Part shown: positions 32,496 through 43,456 of the stretch, piece after piece
Layout: each line of letters starts with the position of its first letter
Position numbering within the stretch: the first letter of the stretch is position 1
Assembly: GCA_947646735.1 (NCBI GenBank)
Contig: CANTFK010000347.1
Location: forward strand, 1 to 64,000
Length of the DNA stretch: 64,000 nt
Origin: Peronospora farinosa
Lineage: Eukaryota; Oomycota; Peronosporomycetes; Peronosporales; Peronosporaceae
Direction: 5' to 3'
Made by a program: the position numbers and the translations under genes
The notes under the pieces: generated by a model
Told to the model about the DNA's origin: nothing
Databases searched by the model: none
The model's input: only the letters and a program-made list of their open reading frames with translations

Positions 32496-33710
32496 GCGAA
32501 CGAAAAAGCGCAGTTATCGTGATGCGCCTCACTGGCAGCACCACTCGCGACAGCAGAGTAAATCTCCGCTGAGTAGTCAGCGAAGGGCAGCGACACGCTC
32601 GCCTGTCCGTCCTGTTGCGCGATTCTTGCCTCGTAGTCGTGAAATGTATTCTCCACGACGTTCTTGATCGCGTCATCGTTCTCTTTCTCGATGGCGTGGA
32701 TCTCCTTACCGCTCTCGTTTGTCACGAGAGCGTTCGCGTTCGCGCTCGCATGGGAATAGCCCGACTCCGTGGTTTCGTACGACTGTACAACATCTGGGAC
32801 GTCACGAAGGAGAAAGGAACGCGGTTCCCATGTATCTTGCTCCGGAGGGAATTCAAGCCAATGTACTCGGCACCTGCGCGCGAATGGAACCGTGCGCTTC
32901 TCATGAGCCGACTGTATCACTGACGGGGAGGGTCCTCGTGACCCACTGCGATCTACAATCCAGCGCCTGTCCCTCCGCATAAACAAGCGGAGGTGGGCCC
33001 TCGCGATGGTAATACTGGCGTCCTAGTTGCACAGGACGATGTTGATCAGGCCGTGAACAAAGCTGCCGATGCTTAGCTGGAGGCTGAGGCTGCCAGTGAG
33101 CGTGCTGCCCAGGCGGAGAAAACTGCGAGTGTGAACCGGCAGTCGAACTGTGAGCTGCTAGAACGGATAAGGGTTCTGGGACGCCAGGTGCTTGGTCATG
33201 TGCAGACGGGATCGAGGCCGCACCCCATGTCATCGGCGCGTCGAGCATGACGGGAAGGCCAATCGACTTACGGACCCCTGAAGCCGGCATCGGAGCCAAA
33301 CCGTGAAGTGTAGCCGGATGATATTCCTCTAGTCGCCCGACATAGAATGTCGGGTGGAGTCGCAATGAAGAGGGGACGTCTAGTGTATAAGCGTCGCCGA
33401 TTGCCTTCAGGTTCTTGGATGGACCGATGAAGTGTGTCGCGAGTTTACTCGCGCCCAGTTTAGTGACCGCTGAATACCTTAAACCTTCCGTAGATAATAT
33501 AACACGATCACCCTCCATAAACTTGCTCATGTTCTTTCTGCCATGTTTGTCAGCGTTCTCTTTCTGTTGATCTACCGCAGACTGTAATGCGTCGCGTACA
33601 AACCGGGTGATAACTTGACGTTGGAGTATAAATTCTGACACAGCCATGCCATCAATTGGTTGCGCCGACTCAATCGGCGCGTAGTTAACAATTACCCGAA
33701 GAAGGATCAA
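32444..33710 (-). pseudogene. gypsy integrase C-terminus and chromodomain
   Basis: Minus-strand frames read NYAPIESAQPIDGMAVSEFI, FVRDALQSAVDQQKENADKH, GRKNMSKFMEGDRVILSTEG, a post-integrase SH3-like segment LGASKLATHFIGPSKNLKAI, LHPTFYVGRLEEYHPAT, a long Pro/Gln linker and then VHWLEFPPEQDTWEPRSFLL, a chromodomain. Chromodomains on gypsy integrases direct insertion to modified histones. The chromodomain is one frame apart from the preceding part (break near 32900-32986). Confidence 0.85.
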
Positions 33711-34660
33711 TCAATGTCTGCGCAGTATATCAGGATAAAAGGGACGCCACGCCAGATAGCGTCAGTACATCAACTTGCCTTAAAACGGGTGACTACATCC
33801 GCGCTCAAAATATTGTAAGCTGCTTTCCATTGTTGTTCAACACCGCCACCTCCCTTCAGAGTGATCCACGAGGTGCCGTGGGTCGCCCCACGACAAGGAG
33901 AGTAGGTACACGAGGGTGAAGAGCCGATTCACAGAGAATGGCGTCATCCATGTTGACGCGCGTATCAAATTGTCACATGCGAGCTCAGCAAGGGGAAAGA
34001 ATGCACTCCAACTCGTGCATGAAGTAGCATAACTTCGAAGAGCATCTTTGAGGTTTCAGTTTTCTCGCTCGGTTTGCTTATCCTTTCCATGGAGGCCGTC
34101 GTTGACATCCGCAGCTTCGTAAGAAGCTCGAACAGTGACGTCCAAAAAGTGCGGATGTGGATCGCGGATCAAGGTCTAATACAATATTTCTGGCAATCCG
34201 TGATGACGAAACATAGCATCAATATAGTACGCCGCGGTCTCTGCCGCGGCGATCTTAGCGTGAACAGGCACTAGATGTGTCATCTTGCTGAATCTGTCAA
34301 CAAAGACCAAGATGCCCGTTCGAGCTTGGCTATCGGACGCAAGATCGAAGATGAAGTCCATCGAAACTGATCTCCAGGCCTCGGATGCAATCGGTAACGA
34401 TCGCAAGGGATCCTGCGACGATAGAGATGGCTTCATCCGCTGGCATATTTTGCAAGTTCGAATCCAGTTGCGCACCTACTTGTAAAGGTAGGGCCAGAAG
34501 AAGTCTCGAGACACAAATGCGAAAGTCTTTTCGGCCTAAATGGCCGCCAGCAGAGGCATTGTGGTACTCGTGGATGATTCTTGCGCGCAAATCCATGTCG
34601 TTGGCGATCACCGTGCGAGGAGCTTTGAATTGATTGATGCTATACAGAAGCAAATCGCCG
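33711..34660 (-). pseudogene. gypsy integrase zinc-binding and DDE core, broken
   Basis: Minus strand: AGGHLGRKDFRICVSRLLLA (H of the HHCC finger), WIRTCKICQRMKPS (CC pair), SMDFIFDLASDSQARTGILV with the first catalytic Asp, FVDRFSKMTHLVPVHA, and RHHGLPEILY, after which the frame is lost before the second catalytic Asp. The rest of the core (33711-34170) is present only as damaged sequence. Confidence 0.8.
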
Positions 34661-35133
34661 TCTAAACTGTATCGATGAATATGGTCGCGCTTGGTTCGTG
34701 ATAAAGCTTCCAGTGCGACATCACTGGGAGCACGCAGATAATCGATAATGTCCGCATAATCTAGATCGCTCTTTTACGCTGCGACGATCTCATGAAATAA
34801 ACACAGCTTGGGTGTGACCCGAGTTAGGTTTAGCGATACACACATCGCACATCGGCCATCATCATCCTCGTCATCAGTCGCCGGACGACTCAAGGCAGTC
34901 CGAGGATCGTAGTCGGGGCGTCGTGGCAGAGCGTCGGCGAGAATATCAGTCTTGCCTGGCTTGTAATGTATGACAAAGTTATACTAGAAAAAAGGAGAGC
35001 AATCGTGCCATCCGTTGAGATAGGTGTGGGCTCTTCATCGCTGTGCGCAGCGATGCATGATCGTTGTACAAAGCAAGTGTACGTTCACCAAGCAGATGCA
35101 CGCAAAATTGATGAGTGCGTAGCGCATCGCTAG

Positions 35134-35431
35134 GAATTAATACACTTTCAAAAAAAATGTAAAATATTAGTACATCTAATACACTAAATGAAATAATTAA
35201 ACAAAATTCTAAAATAAAAAATAAAATAAAATATTCTTTTAGTAATAAAATAATTAATTGTAATGTTAGAAAAGTTGATATAAAAAAAGATATAAAAATA
35301 TTAGTAATAAAAATTTCAGTAATATTCGTAAAAATAAAATATTTTATATTTAGCTTAAAAATACTAAAAGTTTAAAAATATAATTATTTCTTTGTAGCTC
35401 AACGGTAGAGCAAATGGCTGTTAACCATTAA
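35134..35431 (+). other. Nuclear insert of mitochondrial DNA (NUMT)
   Basis: A 298-bp block of extreme AT content (about 85%) interrupts the RNase H coding sequence exactly between the codons for ...HDKELL and AMRYAL-type sequence: flanks GAGTTG and CTAGCG on the minus strand rejoin to the normal gypsy reading. The block ends with the 5' half of a tRNA-Asn. Base composition, poly-A/T codon-poor sequence and the organelle-style tRNA point to mitochondrial origin. There is no target-site duplication at the junctions, as expected for end-joining capture. Confidence 0.75.
35388..35429 (+). tRNA. 5' half of mitochondrial-type tRNA-Asn(GTT), truncated
   Basis: Seven-base acceptor strand TTCTTTG, TA, D-arm GCTC-AACGGTA-GAGC, A, then anticodon stem AATGG, loop CTGTTAA with anticodon GTT at 35420-35422, and matching stem CCATT. 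The sequence then switches to gypsy RNase H, so the variable loop, T arm and 3' acceptor are missing. It is not a functional tRNA gene. Confidence 0.8.
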
Positions 35432-36386
35432 CAACTCCTTGTCATGAACCGGATAGTTCTTCTCAGCTGGCTTCATCTGTGGCGACTTATAACTCACGAC
35501 TCGTTCACGGCCCTCTTCATCAAATTGCATGAGGGCACAACTGATTGCAAAATCACTGACATCGCAAACCACGTGGAACGGCTTGGAGTCGTCTGGTAGG
35601 ACCAGCACAGGCGCTGACGCCAGGCTCTTCTTTACTGCTTCGAAGGCTGCTTAGTGCTCGGGACGCCACAACCACGTGGCGTCTCTCTTCAAGAGTGACG
35701 ACAAAGGCTGAATAGAACTAGCATAATCCTTCGTATACTTATGCAATTAATTAGCCAAGCCGAGACACTGACGCAGTTCCGTAGGGTTCCTGGGTTTGGG
35801 CCAAGAGCAGATGGACGACACCTTCTCTGTATCAGCTCAAACTCCCGATTTACTCACATAACAACCCAGCACTAGAATCTCCGAAGCACAAAATACACAC
35901 TTCTTGAGATTCGCATACAACTTGTTGTCTCGCATGACTTGAAACACTTGATTCAGGTGTTGAAGGTGAACTTGAACATCGTTGAGGTTGCCCTCGGCGC
36001 GACTGTGGACGAAAATGTTGTCAAAATAACTTGGAGCAAAGTTCCGAAGGGGTCTCAACACTTGAGATACCATGTGATTGAAAGTGGCCGGAGCGTTCTT
36101 CAATTCTTGTGTCATCACCAGCCACTCCCATAACATGCCACTCGGGGTGCTCACCGCGGTGAGTGGGATATCGCTCGGTCGCATCAAAATCTGGTAAAAG
36201 CCATCGGTCACTGAATATGACACTTCCTGACATGGAATTCAGCACCATGTCCTTCCTGGGAATAGGCGTTTGCGCAGGAATAGTGGCATCATTTAACTAA
36301 TTGAACGCATGCACTATCCGCCAGCCTCCCGTAGCCTTCTCCACGCAGAAGGTTGGACTCTAATGTGGTGAGATACTTTCACGCAC

Positions 36387-37500
36387 ATGACCCGCTTTGC
36401 GGTGTCCTTCAAAGAACGCGTCAATAACTTCGACTTGAGCTCGAGGCAACGGCCACTGACGTGTCACACAATACTTCGACCCTGGCACGAGGTCAATCTC
36501 GTGCCGAACACCACGGTCCGCAGGAAGTTAGGCCGGGATCTTGTCCGGGAACACGTCTGCATACTCACGAGCAATGTCGTAGACAGGGTTACCAGACTCT
36601 CGCAGAGCCTCCCATGACTGTGATGCAAACCTTTCTTCACGCGCAGACTTCGGCTCAGCGCTTCGAGGACGCGCCATATGCTCCTCGTTTGCCACGGTAA
36701 CCACCTCGTTGGTGATTAGACACAGTGCCTCCCTTAAGGTCACGTAGGAAATGCTTCCAGGAAAGGCCTGGAAGACTTGTATTGGAAGACGCATTACGAG
36801 GAGGACTCTCGACCTCGATATATTGGCGCCTTTGTGGACTCCCTTCCACGTACACGATAGCGCGGACACATTCCAGCGCTAAATTCTCGGTGCTGTTGTC
36901 CCCATCGTGCTTCGAGTCAATGCTCAAACCTGGCGAACCGCATCCAGGTGATAAACCATCACCCTCCTCTAGTCCCTGGATGCCCTCATTTATAATGCCG
37001 GAAACACTTGACGGGAGTAGCTCATACACGACCGTCGACACTTGATGCGGGAGCCCCTGCTCTACCACAAATTGCCCATGTGGGCCCCTCGGTTTGACCA
37101 CAGTGGGTGATGATGGGAACCCCGGTTCGAACATCATGCTCTCGCGTGGGACTCCTGTCCGTCCACGTCACAATCGTTGGCGAGCTCCTGCTCGTCGTCA
37201 CAATGACCATGTGAGAACCTTGGTTCGACCACAGTGGATGATGATAGGAACCCCGGTTCGACCATCATGCTCTCGTGTGGAGACTTTTGTCCATCCACGC
37301 CACACTCATCGGGGAGCTCTTGCTCGTCGTCACAATGCCCTTGTGGAATCCCCAGCTCGACCACAATATGTGCAGATGGGAACCCCGGTTCGACCACTGC
37401 ATTCACGTGCGGGAACCCCTGTTTAACCGCATTGCAGGGAGGGACATCGCTCGCTCTGTACACCGCCAGCGTCGTGGAATACGATCCACGACTGTGAAGT
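36387..37500 (-). pseudogene. gypsy gag-protease linker with internal 129-bp repeats
   Basis: Minus strand, several frames. An acidic repeat, HCDDEQELPDECGVDGQ followed by a VEPGFLSS-type segment, occurs at least twice at 129-bp spacing (GGAACCCCGGTTCGA at about 37117, 37246 and a partial copy near 37377). Downstream are a segment YVEGSPQRRQYIEVESPPR and, in another frame, EALRESGNPVYDIAREYADV then FPDKIPA, which precedes RT in gypsy elements. Confidence 0.7.
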
Positions 37501-37819
37501 TCGGCCTGTCACTTGGAGACACCAAGAGATGGGTAAACACTTCACTGACATCGAACTTGCATCAACGTTTCACTGATGTGGCAAACCAGTCGATCTTGGG
37601 CTTATAACGTGACAACCATGGCATACCCATGATGCAATTGAATGCATATTTATAGCTATCATCAAGAATTCATCATTACTGCGAAAATCGTCGAATGTAT
37701 ACGGCAACGATACTTCGCGCTGCGATACGCAGTGTAATTTCCTGTCAGGCAACTTGACGACGACTTGGCCAGGTCCCTCACGGACCTGAATGCTGGGAGG
37801 CAGCATCGATAAACAAGAT

Positions 37820-38641
37820 TCAAGAAAGAAACGTTTGAGTCTTGGGGCGCTCGTAGAGGTAGCCGACCACCGGCGACATGTCTAGTGGCATGTTATTAGA
37901 CGTAAACAACCACTCGTAGTGGTTACATTTAACCGTGCGCGCAGCGCATGAGAGCTGGAAGGTTGGGCTGCCACCGGGGGACCCGGAACTCCATTCCAGC
38001 CAGTAGGTCGCCCTGCACCTACTTGTCCCGACCGTTTTTTGGACGTGCGGCCGGTACAGCACCCTCATGATGGGCGTTCACTACTTGCACCGATATCGGC
38101 GCTGGCGCCGGAATTATGATCGCACCAGTTTCTCTTCTTGCGGTGGCTCGAAAGCAAGACGAAGATCGTCTTGGATGCCATCTAAGGTGGGGAATGCGTG
38201 CTCGTCCACAACAAGCTTACCAAGGGCCCACTCCTTGGCCTTCCCGGTGAGGCGGGAAAGAAGAAAGTTGACCTTCGCTTGGGGTGCCTCAAGAAGTCTC
38301 GAGGCGATGGCGATATCAACTTCTCGGAACTACCTATTCAGCGACAACCGTTCCTTACCTTCTCCTGAGTAGGAGGTTTCCATCTTCATGGCCTCATTAC
38401 GTGAAGGTCGCGAGGGAGTTAAGCCTCGCCGGTTGGATTCGGCGAGCTCGCGTGCCATAAACTCATGTATGGCGAGACGTTGCGCGTCAGGGGTCGCTGA
38501 TCTCATCAGCGACGCGACGAATGCCTCTCCCGATATCGCCGCGAGGCGATAAAGGGCACCCTACTCAACATCAGTAAGATGAGGGAAGGTCGCGTACTTC
38601 AGAAATAAATCTGGAGGGTCAAAGTAGGACGATTCGCTCAT
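37820..38641 (-). pseudogene. gypsy element C gag
   Basis: Starts at ATG 38639-38641 and reads MSESSYFDPPDLFLKYATFP, stops once after HLTDVE, then LYRLAAISGEAFVASLMRSA, FMARELAESNRRGLTPS, a stop, then [40 protein letters not shown] and [18 protein letters not shown]. The LTGKAxEWALGKL box is typical of oomycete gypsy gag. Two or more stops make it a pseudogene. Confidence 0.75.
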
Positions 38642-38700
38642 CTCAAACTCGGGCATAGGAAGGACTACAAAGTGCTATCAGGTGTAATGGGGCTAGAACG

Positions 38701-39030
38701 TACCGTCACTAGCTCACACGTGCGCTTGAGGAAGACTCAAGCCCAAGTATTAGGTATTAAGTAAATTTAACTATGATTTTTATTTTGGTTTTAATTCGTA
38801 CTAATTACGAAGATTTTAGTCGTAATAAATACGACAGTGATCCCGCCTTTCAGGAACCACACAATTTCAGGTTGATTTATCATTGGTCCATATTGGGACT
38901 TTTAGGCCCCAATAATAAACCAATAATAAATTGCCACGCTATACCCGCTATTCGGGCCCAGCACCTGTCTACATATGTAATTGTTTATTTGTGTTAACTA
39001 TGTGTGTAACGTAGCCCATTACAGTACTAG
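38701..39030. other. AT-rich flank of gypsy element C (probable 5' LTR)
   Basis: Sequence to the right of the LTR-like edge at 38682 should be the 5' LTR of the minus-strand element. It lacks genes. Only the first 16 bp could be matched to the opposite edge at 31919, so LTR length is undetermined. Confidence 0.4.
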
Positions 39031-39225
39031 TTACCGAGGACAGGGGTACCAGTCACCGGGTACAGGGTTTCCAGTCACTAGGGACAGAGCTACCAGTTAC
39101 CGGGGACAGGGGTTCCAGTTATCGGACACAAGGCTACCAGTTACCAGGGACAGGGCTACTAGTTACCGGGGACAGGTGTAATAGTCACCGGGGACAGGGT
39201 ACCAGTCACCGGGGACAGGGGTACC
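39031..39225 (+). repeat. Minisatellite, nine copies of about 22 bp
   Basis: Nine units close to TTACCGGGGACAGGGCTACC-AG follow one another from 39031 to 39225, each with one to four differences. Any open frame here (for example with repeating TRDRATSYRGQG) is a by-product of the repeat. Confidence 0.93.
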
Positions 39226-39267
39226 GAAGGTCCAGGTTCCTAAGGTCAAAAAAGGTACAAGGTTTCT

Positions 39268-39450
39268 TTGCGTGCTGTACCAGGACCCAAGGTGGACCAG
39301 GTCCCCAGGTTGACTTGGCACCCCAGGGGGACCAGGACTTCAGGTGGACTAGGACCTAAGATGGACCGGGAACCAAGGTGGACCGGAACCCAGGGTAGAT
39401 TCGGCACCCCAGATGGACCAGGACCCAAGGTTATAGAAGGTACAAGTTTT
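39268..39450 (+). repeat. Degenerate short tandem repeat, GGTGGACCAGGACCC type
   Basis: Irregular copies of about 16-18 bp (AAGGTGGACCAGG, CAGGTGGACTAGGACC, AAGATGGACCGGGAACC and others) follow the 22-bp minisatellite. Shorter AAGGTACAAG motifs flank them at 39250 and 39430-39475. The open frame of 198 codons that continues to 40054 is probably repeat-derived. Confidence 0.75.
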
Positions 39451-40413
39451 CCCAACCGTGCACAGAAGGTACAAGTACCGAGACCTAAAAGAGCCAGCTG
39501 TTCGTTCAGGAGTTAATACGTGGTACCCTCCAGAGCGAAGGGTAAGGGTTAGGCAAGAAAAGCATACGAAGAAAAAGATAAATAAACACACTCAAATTTA
39601 CATTACACGTGGCAGCTTTAAGCGCCCCCTCCATACCCATCAGTCGCTTCACCTCTTCGGGCGGGATACCCTTTGTCCACCGACGTCAGCAGGTGTTAGA
39701 CGGCTCAAGCTTCGCAAGTTGAACCTAAGGATAGTTGGACTGAGGTGTCAAGACTCGACGACTCACTACAGGAAGCGGTTTCCAGAACACAAAGGGGTCC
39801 AAGGACCAAGAAGATTCAGCCACCAAAGGGGTACGCAGTACCAGGTGCATCGCTCTCGACTAAGTCGATTGAGCCCAAGAAACCCGGTCCCAAGTGAAGT
39901 ATATCCACTCGGGGACCACCAAGTCCAAGTCTTATACAAAGACCAAGTCTTTAAGTCTTCTGCGTCAACCGAGGAGCAAGACCAGCCAAATCGATGGGTA
40001 CACAATGTGAACCCAAGGTTGACACGACACGGTATCGGAATACCCCCTCCGTAAGTCGGCAATTCGGTCCAAAGTGTATTTTCGGATCTCCTACGTTGTT
40101 TGCGAATCCACTCCACCACAACTTGATATTTAGTTAGCGTAAGTCAGAAATAGATTACATGATGTCTTAACTATCACGATGATCTTCCGGTCGCCAAAAT
40201 CTCTATGTGAGTGTATGGATATACGCAAATCATGGATATAAATCATAAATATTCGGAATTGGTGGATCATGGGCATTGGTCATGCCCATATCCGATCTAA
40301 GATCTATAAATTGGTGGTCTACCTTAATGTAGTAAAGCTTTCCTTGTCTCTACTCGCGTTTTGGTACGTAATCTCTTGGCTTTTAAGCATAATGCCAGAC
40401 AAATAATGATTAG
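39451..40413. other. Repeat-flanking region without a supportable gene
   Basis: A long open frame (39458-40054, plus) has biased, repeat-like composition rich in Gln, Arg and Pro and no recognisable domain. Nothing else was identified before the gypsy B LTR at 40414. Confidence 0.35.
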
Positions 40414-41060
40414 TGTAACGTGCTAAATATTACCATACAAAACACGTACTCGTTAGGTCTTCATAGGTCTTAATACGTACGTAAGTACTTAAGACCTGCC
40501 TCTGAGAGAGGCACACTATTGTGACCCACCCTCGTGTATGTGATATCTATCAGCTGTATTCACATTATAGAGCATGACATCTAGTAAGGACTAAGGCGTC
40601 ATCATGATTTTACAGACGGACGTCATCAGCAAGCTTAACAATTTGTAATCTCACCCGTAAGGATACTCTTTTACAGAGATGGCAATTAATCATTGCATAT
40701 TATCCAATCATCTTTTAGATGTTTAATGTTAAATATCTATTAATATAAGTCAGCTTTAAATTTCAACTAAATTTACAGTGCGCTTCGGAAGACTGGCAAC
40801 AGCTTCCGCGACGAAGGTTAGTGTAAGCTCTTAGCTTGTTGCACGCGCCTTTAGGCAACCGGCAACTATTGTACGAGTCTATTCAGCGATTTTCAACCTC
40901 CTTTACAGCACGCAAGGTTATGACGATTTAACTGCTTTCTCATTTGTGTGTGCTTGTAGCACGTAGCAAATTGTAAAAACGGCCGTCTATACTTGGTAAC
41001 ACCAGTAGTCCTTCTCACGTCCCGTCTCTTTGAGCGTACGTGCGAGAGAGGATGGGCTTT
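40414..41060 (+). repeat. 5' LTR of gypsy element B
   Basis: Aligns with the block starting at 46952: TGTAACG start, AAGACCTG, a GTGACMCACCCT-type run followed by GTATGTGAT, GTGTATTCACAT, GGCGTCATCA, CCAATCAT and GCTTCGG occur in the same order with similar spacing. The two LTRs differ at many positions, so the insertion is old. The inner edge is approximate. Confidence 0.75.
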
Positions 41061-41429
41061 AATATGGATTGGGCCCACCTAATCCATCATTAAAGGGAGT
41101 TGGTGAACTAGCCCTGTCCAATCTTAGAATTTCCTTCTGAGCAACTTGTTGCTTAGTTGGAGCAGTGTGAGGCGTTTGTACTCGGACAGCACAAAAATGC
41201 GTCCAAGGAACAATACATGCTGCATCTGAGTCCATCCGTAAGCTTCAGGATGAGCTTCTTCGTGAGCAGGCTCGAAATGAGGCGCTCAACAGATCTCCTG
41301 AGACGCGCTCTGCTCGGTAATTTCAGCGTAGGCCCATTCGAATGGACCTTCCAAAGCTTGATGGGACTGTCCCACATACTATTGTCCACTGGCTTTTAGC
41401 CGTGGAGAAATGCGGTATGGCGCAGCTCA

Positions 41430-42088
41430 TTGAAGACGACACCAGGATGGTGTCGTATGCCATGTAAATTTTGTGTGTCAAAGCGTCAGAGTAGGCTTAC
41501 TCTGCGCTTATGGCAAACGCTGATGCGTTTCCATCATGGGCGATATTTGAGTCAAAGATATGTGCCATGTACCAACCGCCTAACGATGAGGTATTACTTC
41601 AGGAGCGCTTCTTTGGATCACGACAGTCGAAACGATCCCTGAAAGAGTATATGCAGGAGATGCGTTCTCTGTCTGCGTCCATTAATGTGAGTAGCACATT
41701 AAGGTGCCTACGTTAATGAACGGACTATGGCACGGCCCATCGCGTCAGGCCCTTTTTAGAGAGGTGCCAGCGACGATGGAAGAGGCAATTGACATTGCCT
41801 TAGCTGAGGAGATATCCTACAGCAGTGTCTCGGCGACAGCTTTATATAAGCCGTCGGCCGAGAGGTCGGATGCCACTCCATTTGAGTAAGGCATGCCAAC
41901 GTTGTCCGCCACAAGTGCAGTAGGCGCGGCCATATGATGGCTCGCCGCTATGCCAAAGTTGCTTCTGGTGATAAGGCAGCCAGCAAGAAGTCTCCCAACT
42001 TGAAGGGTGGTTCGAAGAGACGTGCACGTCGCACGGGATCAGATTCGACCCCCGACAAGTTGAGAAATGCGGGAGCGCAGTAGGGGCG
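41430..42088 (+). pseudogene. gypsy element B gag
   Basis: Three frames: WAIFESKICAMYQPPNDEVL then LLQERFFGSRQSKRSLKEYM and QEMRSLSASINV; then VPTLMNGLWHGPSRQALFRE with VPATMEEAIDIALAEEISYS; then a basic tail GHMMARRYAKVASGDKAASK. These are the core and nucleocapsid parts of an oomycete gypsy gag. The CCHC finger is damaged. Frameshifts near 41700 and 41890. Confidence 0.8.
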
Positions 42089-42124
42089 GGATGCCCTACT
42101 ATCGCGGACTCTAAAGCTACCCCT

Positions 42125-42679
42125 ATGTTCAGAGTGATCGAGCAAATGGGTAGCATAGTCCCTGAGGCTCCGAAAGGTCGGACCTTAACCCTTTTGGTCT
42201 ATAGCGCTCGAGTACGAGGCTATGACCAAGTGATGACCCTCCTCGTTGATTCGGGTGCATCACAGAATTTTGTGAAACTCGCGACTCTGAAAAAGAGTCC
42301 GGCGAGTTATGAGTCGATTTGCCAGGATGGCAAGCGAGAAGAGGCGATCGTTCGTTTAGCAAACGGCGCGCTCGTCAAATCGGAGGGAGTTCAAGTTGAA
42401 CTCGTCTTCAGTTTCAGTGACTTCTCTTGTAAAGAGAAGTTCACAGTGCTAGATATGGAGAGTCCGTATGACCTCATCCTAGGCATGCCTTGGTTGGCTA
42501 AACACCAACCATGGATAGACTGGCATACACGCACAGTCGCTAGCTCTACGCAAGACACCGGAAAGGATGTGCTCCTGCGAGAGGCTTATGCGATTGATGC
42601 TGTGTCCAACACAGTCGAGGGTGCGATGACGGTAAATCAATTGGCACCAGGAGCTAGCTACCCAGCTCGAAAGGAGTAA
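42125..42679 (+). pseudogene. gypsy element B aspartic protease
   Basis: An open frame of 184 codons with the protease active site TLLVDSGASQNFVKLATL (DSGA at about residues 42-45), the flap and hydrophobic-hydrophobic-Gly motif DLILGMPWLAKHQPWIDWHT. This is the retroviral-type protease that processes gag-pol. It remains open but is not linked in frame to an RT, which is deleted downstream. Confidence 0.85.
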
Positions 42680-43456
42680 TGTAGTTGGAAGTGCACTAGC
42701 GGAAAGCCAGGTGACACATATTCCTACCCAGGTCAAAAAGACTGGTGTAGTGAATGGGGCGATGACAGGTAGTCATGCGTCCAATAGTCCTGCACAGAGC
42801 AGAGAGCCTGTGGCAGTTGATGGTGGGATGACAGAAAGTCAAGCGCCACAAGAACCGGCACAGAGCCATGAGCCTGGTGCGGTTGGAAGGAGTGCGTTAG
42901 CTGAGATAGCAACGACACCTTCTTCCAGGTCAAAGGTCGTGGTGACTCGAAGAATGAGCACCAGACGTATTAAGACGATCAAGGGCACATCGAAGCGAGT
43001 GGCCCTTGGATCAGTGTCGGTCCAAGAGGACGGACCTACGAGCGAGTTGTTCGAGGCCGTCGATACAAAATGCCGGAGGCATCCTCAGTTGAGGTGCTCC
43101 AACTTGTCTTGGCATCTGCCGAGGAGATAACAAATATCTCAAAGTGACGTGGGATGTGTTCATGTCCGAACTAAAAGAAGGAAAGATCCGCGAGAAAGTC
43201 GCGCCTGTTCTCGAAGAGAACGTAATGGACTGCTGCTCATCGTCCACGATTGACGAGAGCGTCTTATAAGACGGATAAAAGAAATAGCTTGCTTCTCAAG
43301 GCTGGGAATCTTTAAAAGACATCCCACTTTATGTTGCTCTGTAGAAATACCGTGAAGGTTTACAGCAGAACTGCCGAACCGCCTACGTCTATTAGTCGAT
43401 GGAGGGATCAGAAATTAGATTGACTTGGAGCCTGGAGGCCTAGACACCAAGAAACT

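Larger units (their letters stand above)
34661..36300 (-). pseudogene. gypsy RT and RNase H, inactivated
   Basis: Minus strand: TDGFYQILMRPSDIPLTAVS, TPSGMLWEWLVMTQELKNAP, then SYFDNIFVHSRAEG, in which the catalytic YxDD reads YFDN (36017-36028), then YANLKKCVFCASEI. RNase H follows: FHVVCDVSDFAISCALMQFD, SYKSPQMKPAEKNYPVHDKE and, after the foreign insert, ALYNDHASLRTAMKSPHLSQ and ILADALPRRPDYDPRTA-like sequence near 34900. The D-to-N change plus frameshifts make this copy non-functional. Confidence 0.85.
31919..38700 (-). mobile_element. Ty3/gypsy element C, near full length but degenerate
   Basis: Read on the minus strand: gag from ATG 38641 (MSESSYFDPPDLFLKYA), a repeat-rich gag-protease linker (36.4-37.5 kb), RT, RNase H, integrase and a C-terminal chromodomain ending at 32444. 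This is the gypsy order (RT before integrase). Outer edges share TGTAAYGGGGCTAGAA at 31919 and 38682, consistent with LTR ends; the gag-side edge is followed by CCTGATAGCACTTTG as the likely primer site. Frameshifts are frequent, the RT active site is mutated, and RNase H is split by 298 bp of foreign DNA. It interrupts gypsy relic A. Confidence 0.85.

Noticed and set aside
35101..35400. AT-rich block taken as an LTR or centromere-like sequence
   Set aside because: It exactly interrupts RNase H codons and ends with half a tRNA-Asn, which mitochondrial origin explains better.
39458..40054. 198-codon plus-strand open frame
   Set aside because: It starts in a tandem-repeat block, has repeat-like composition and no domain; openness is explained by the repeats.
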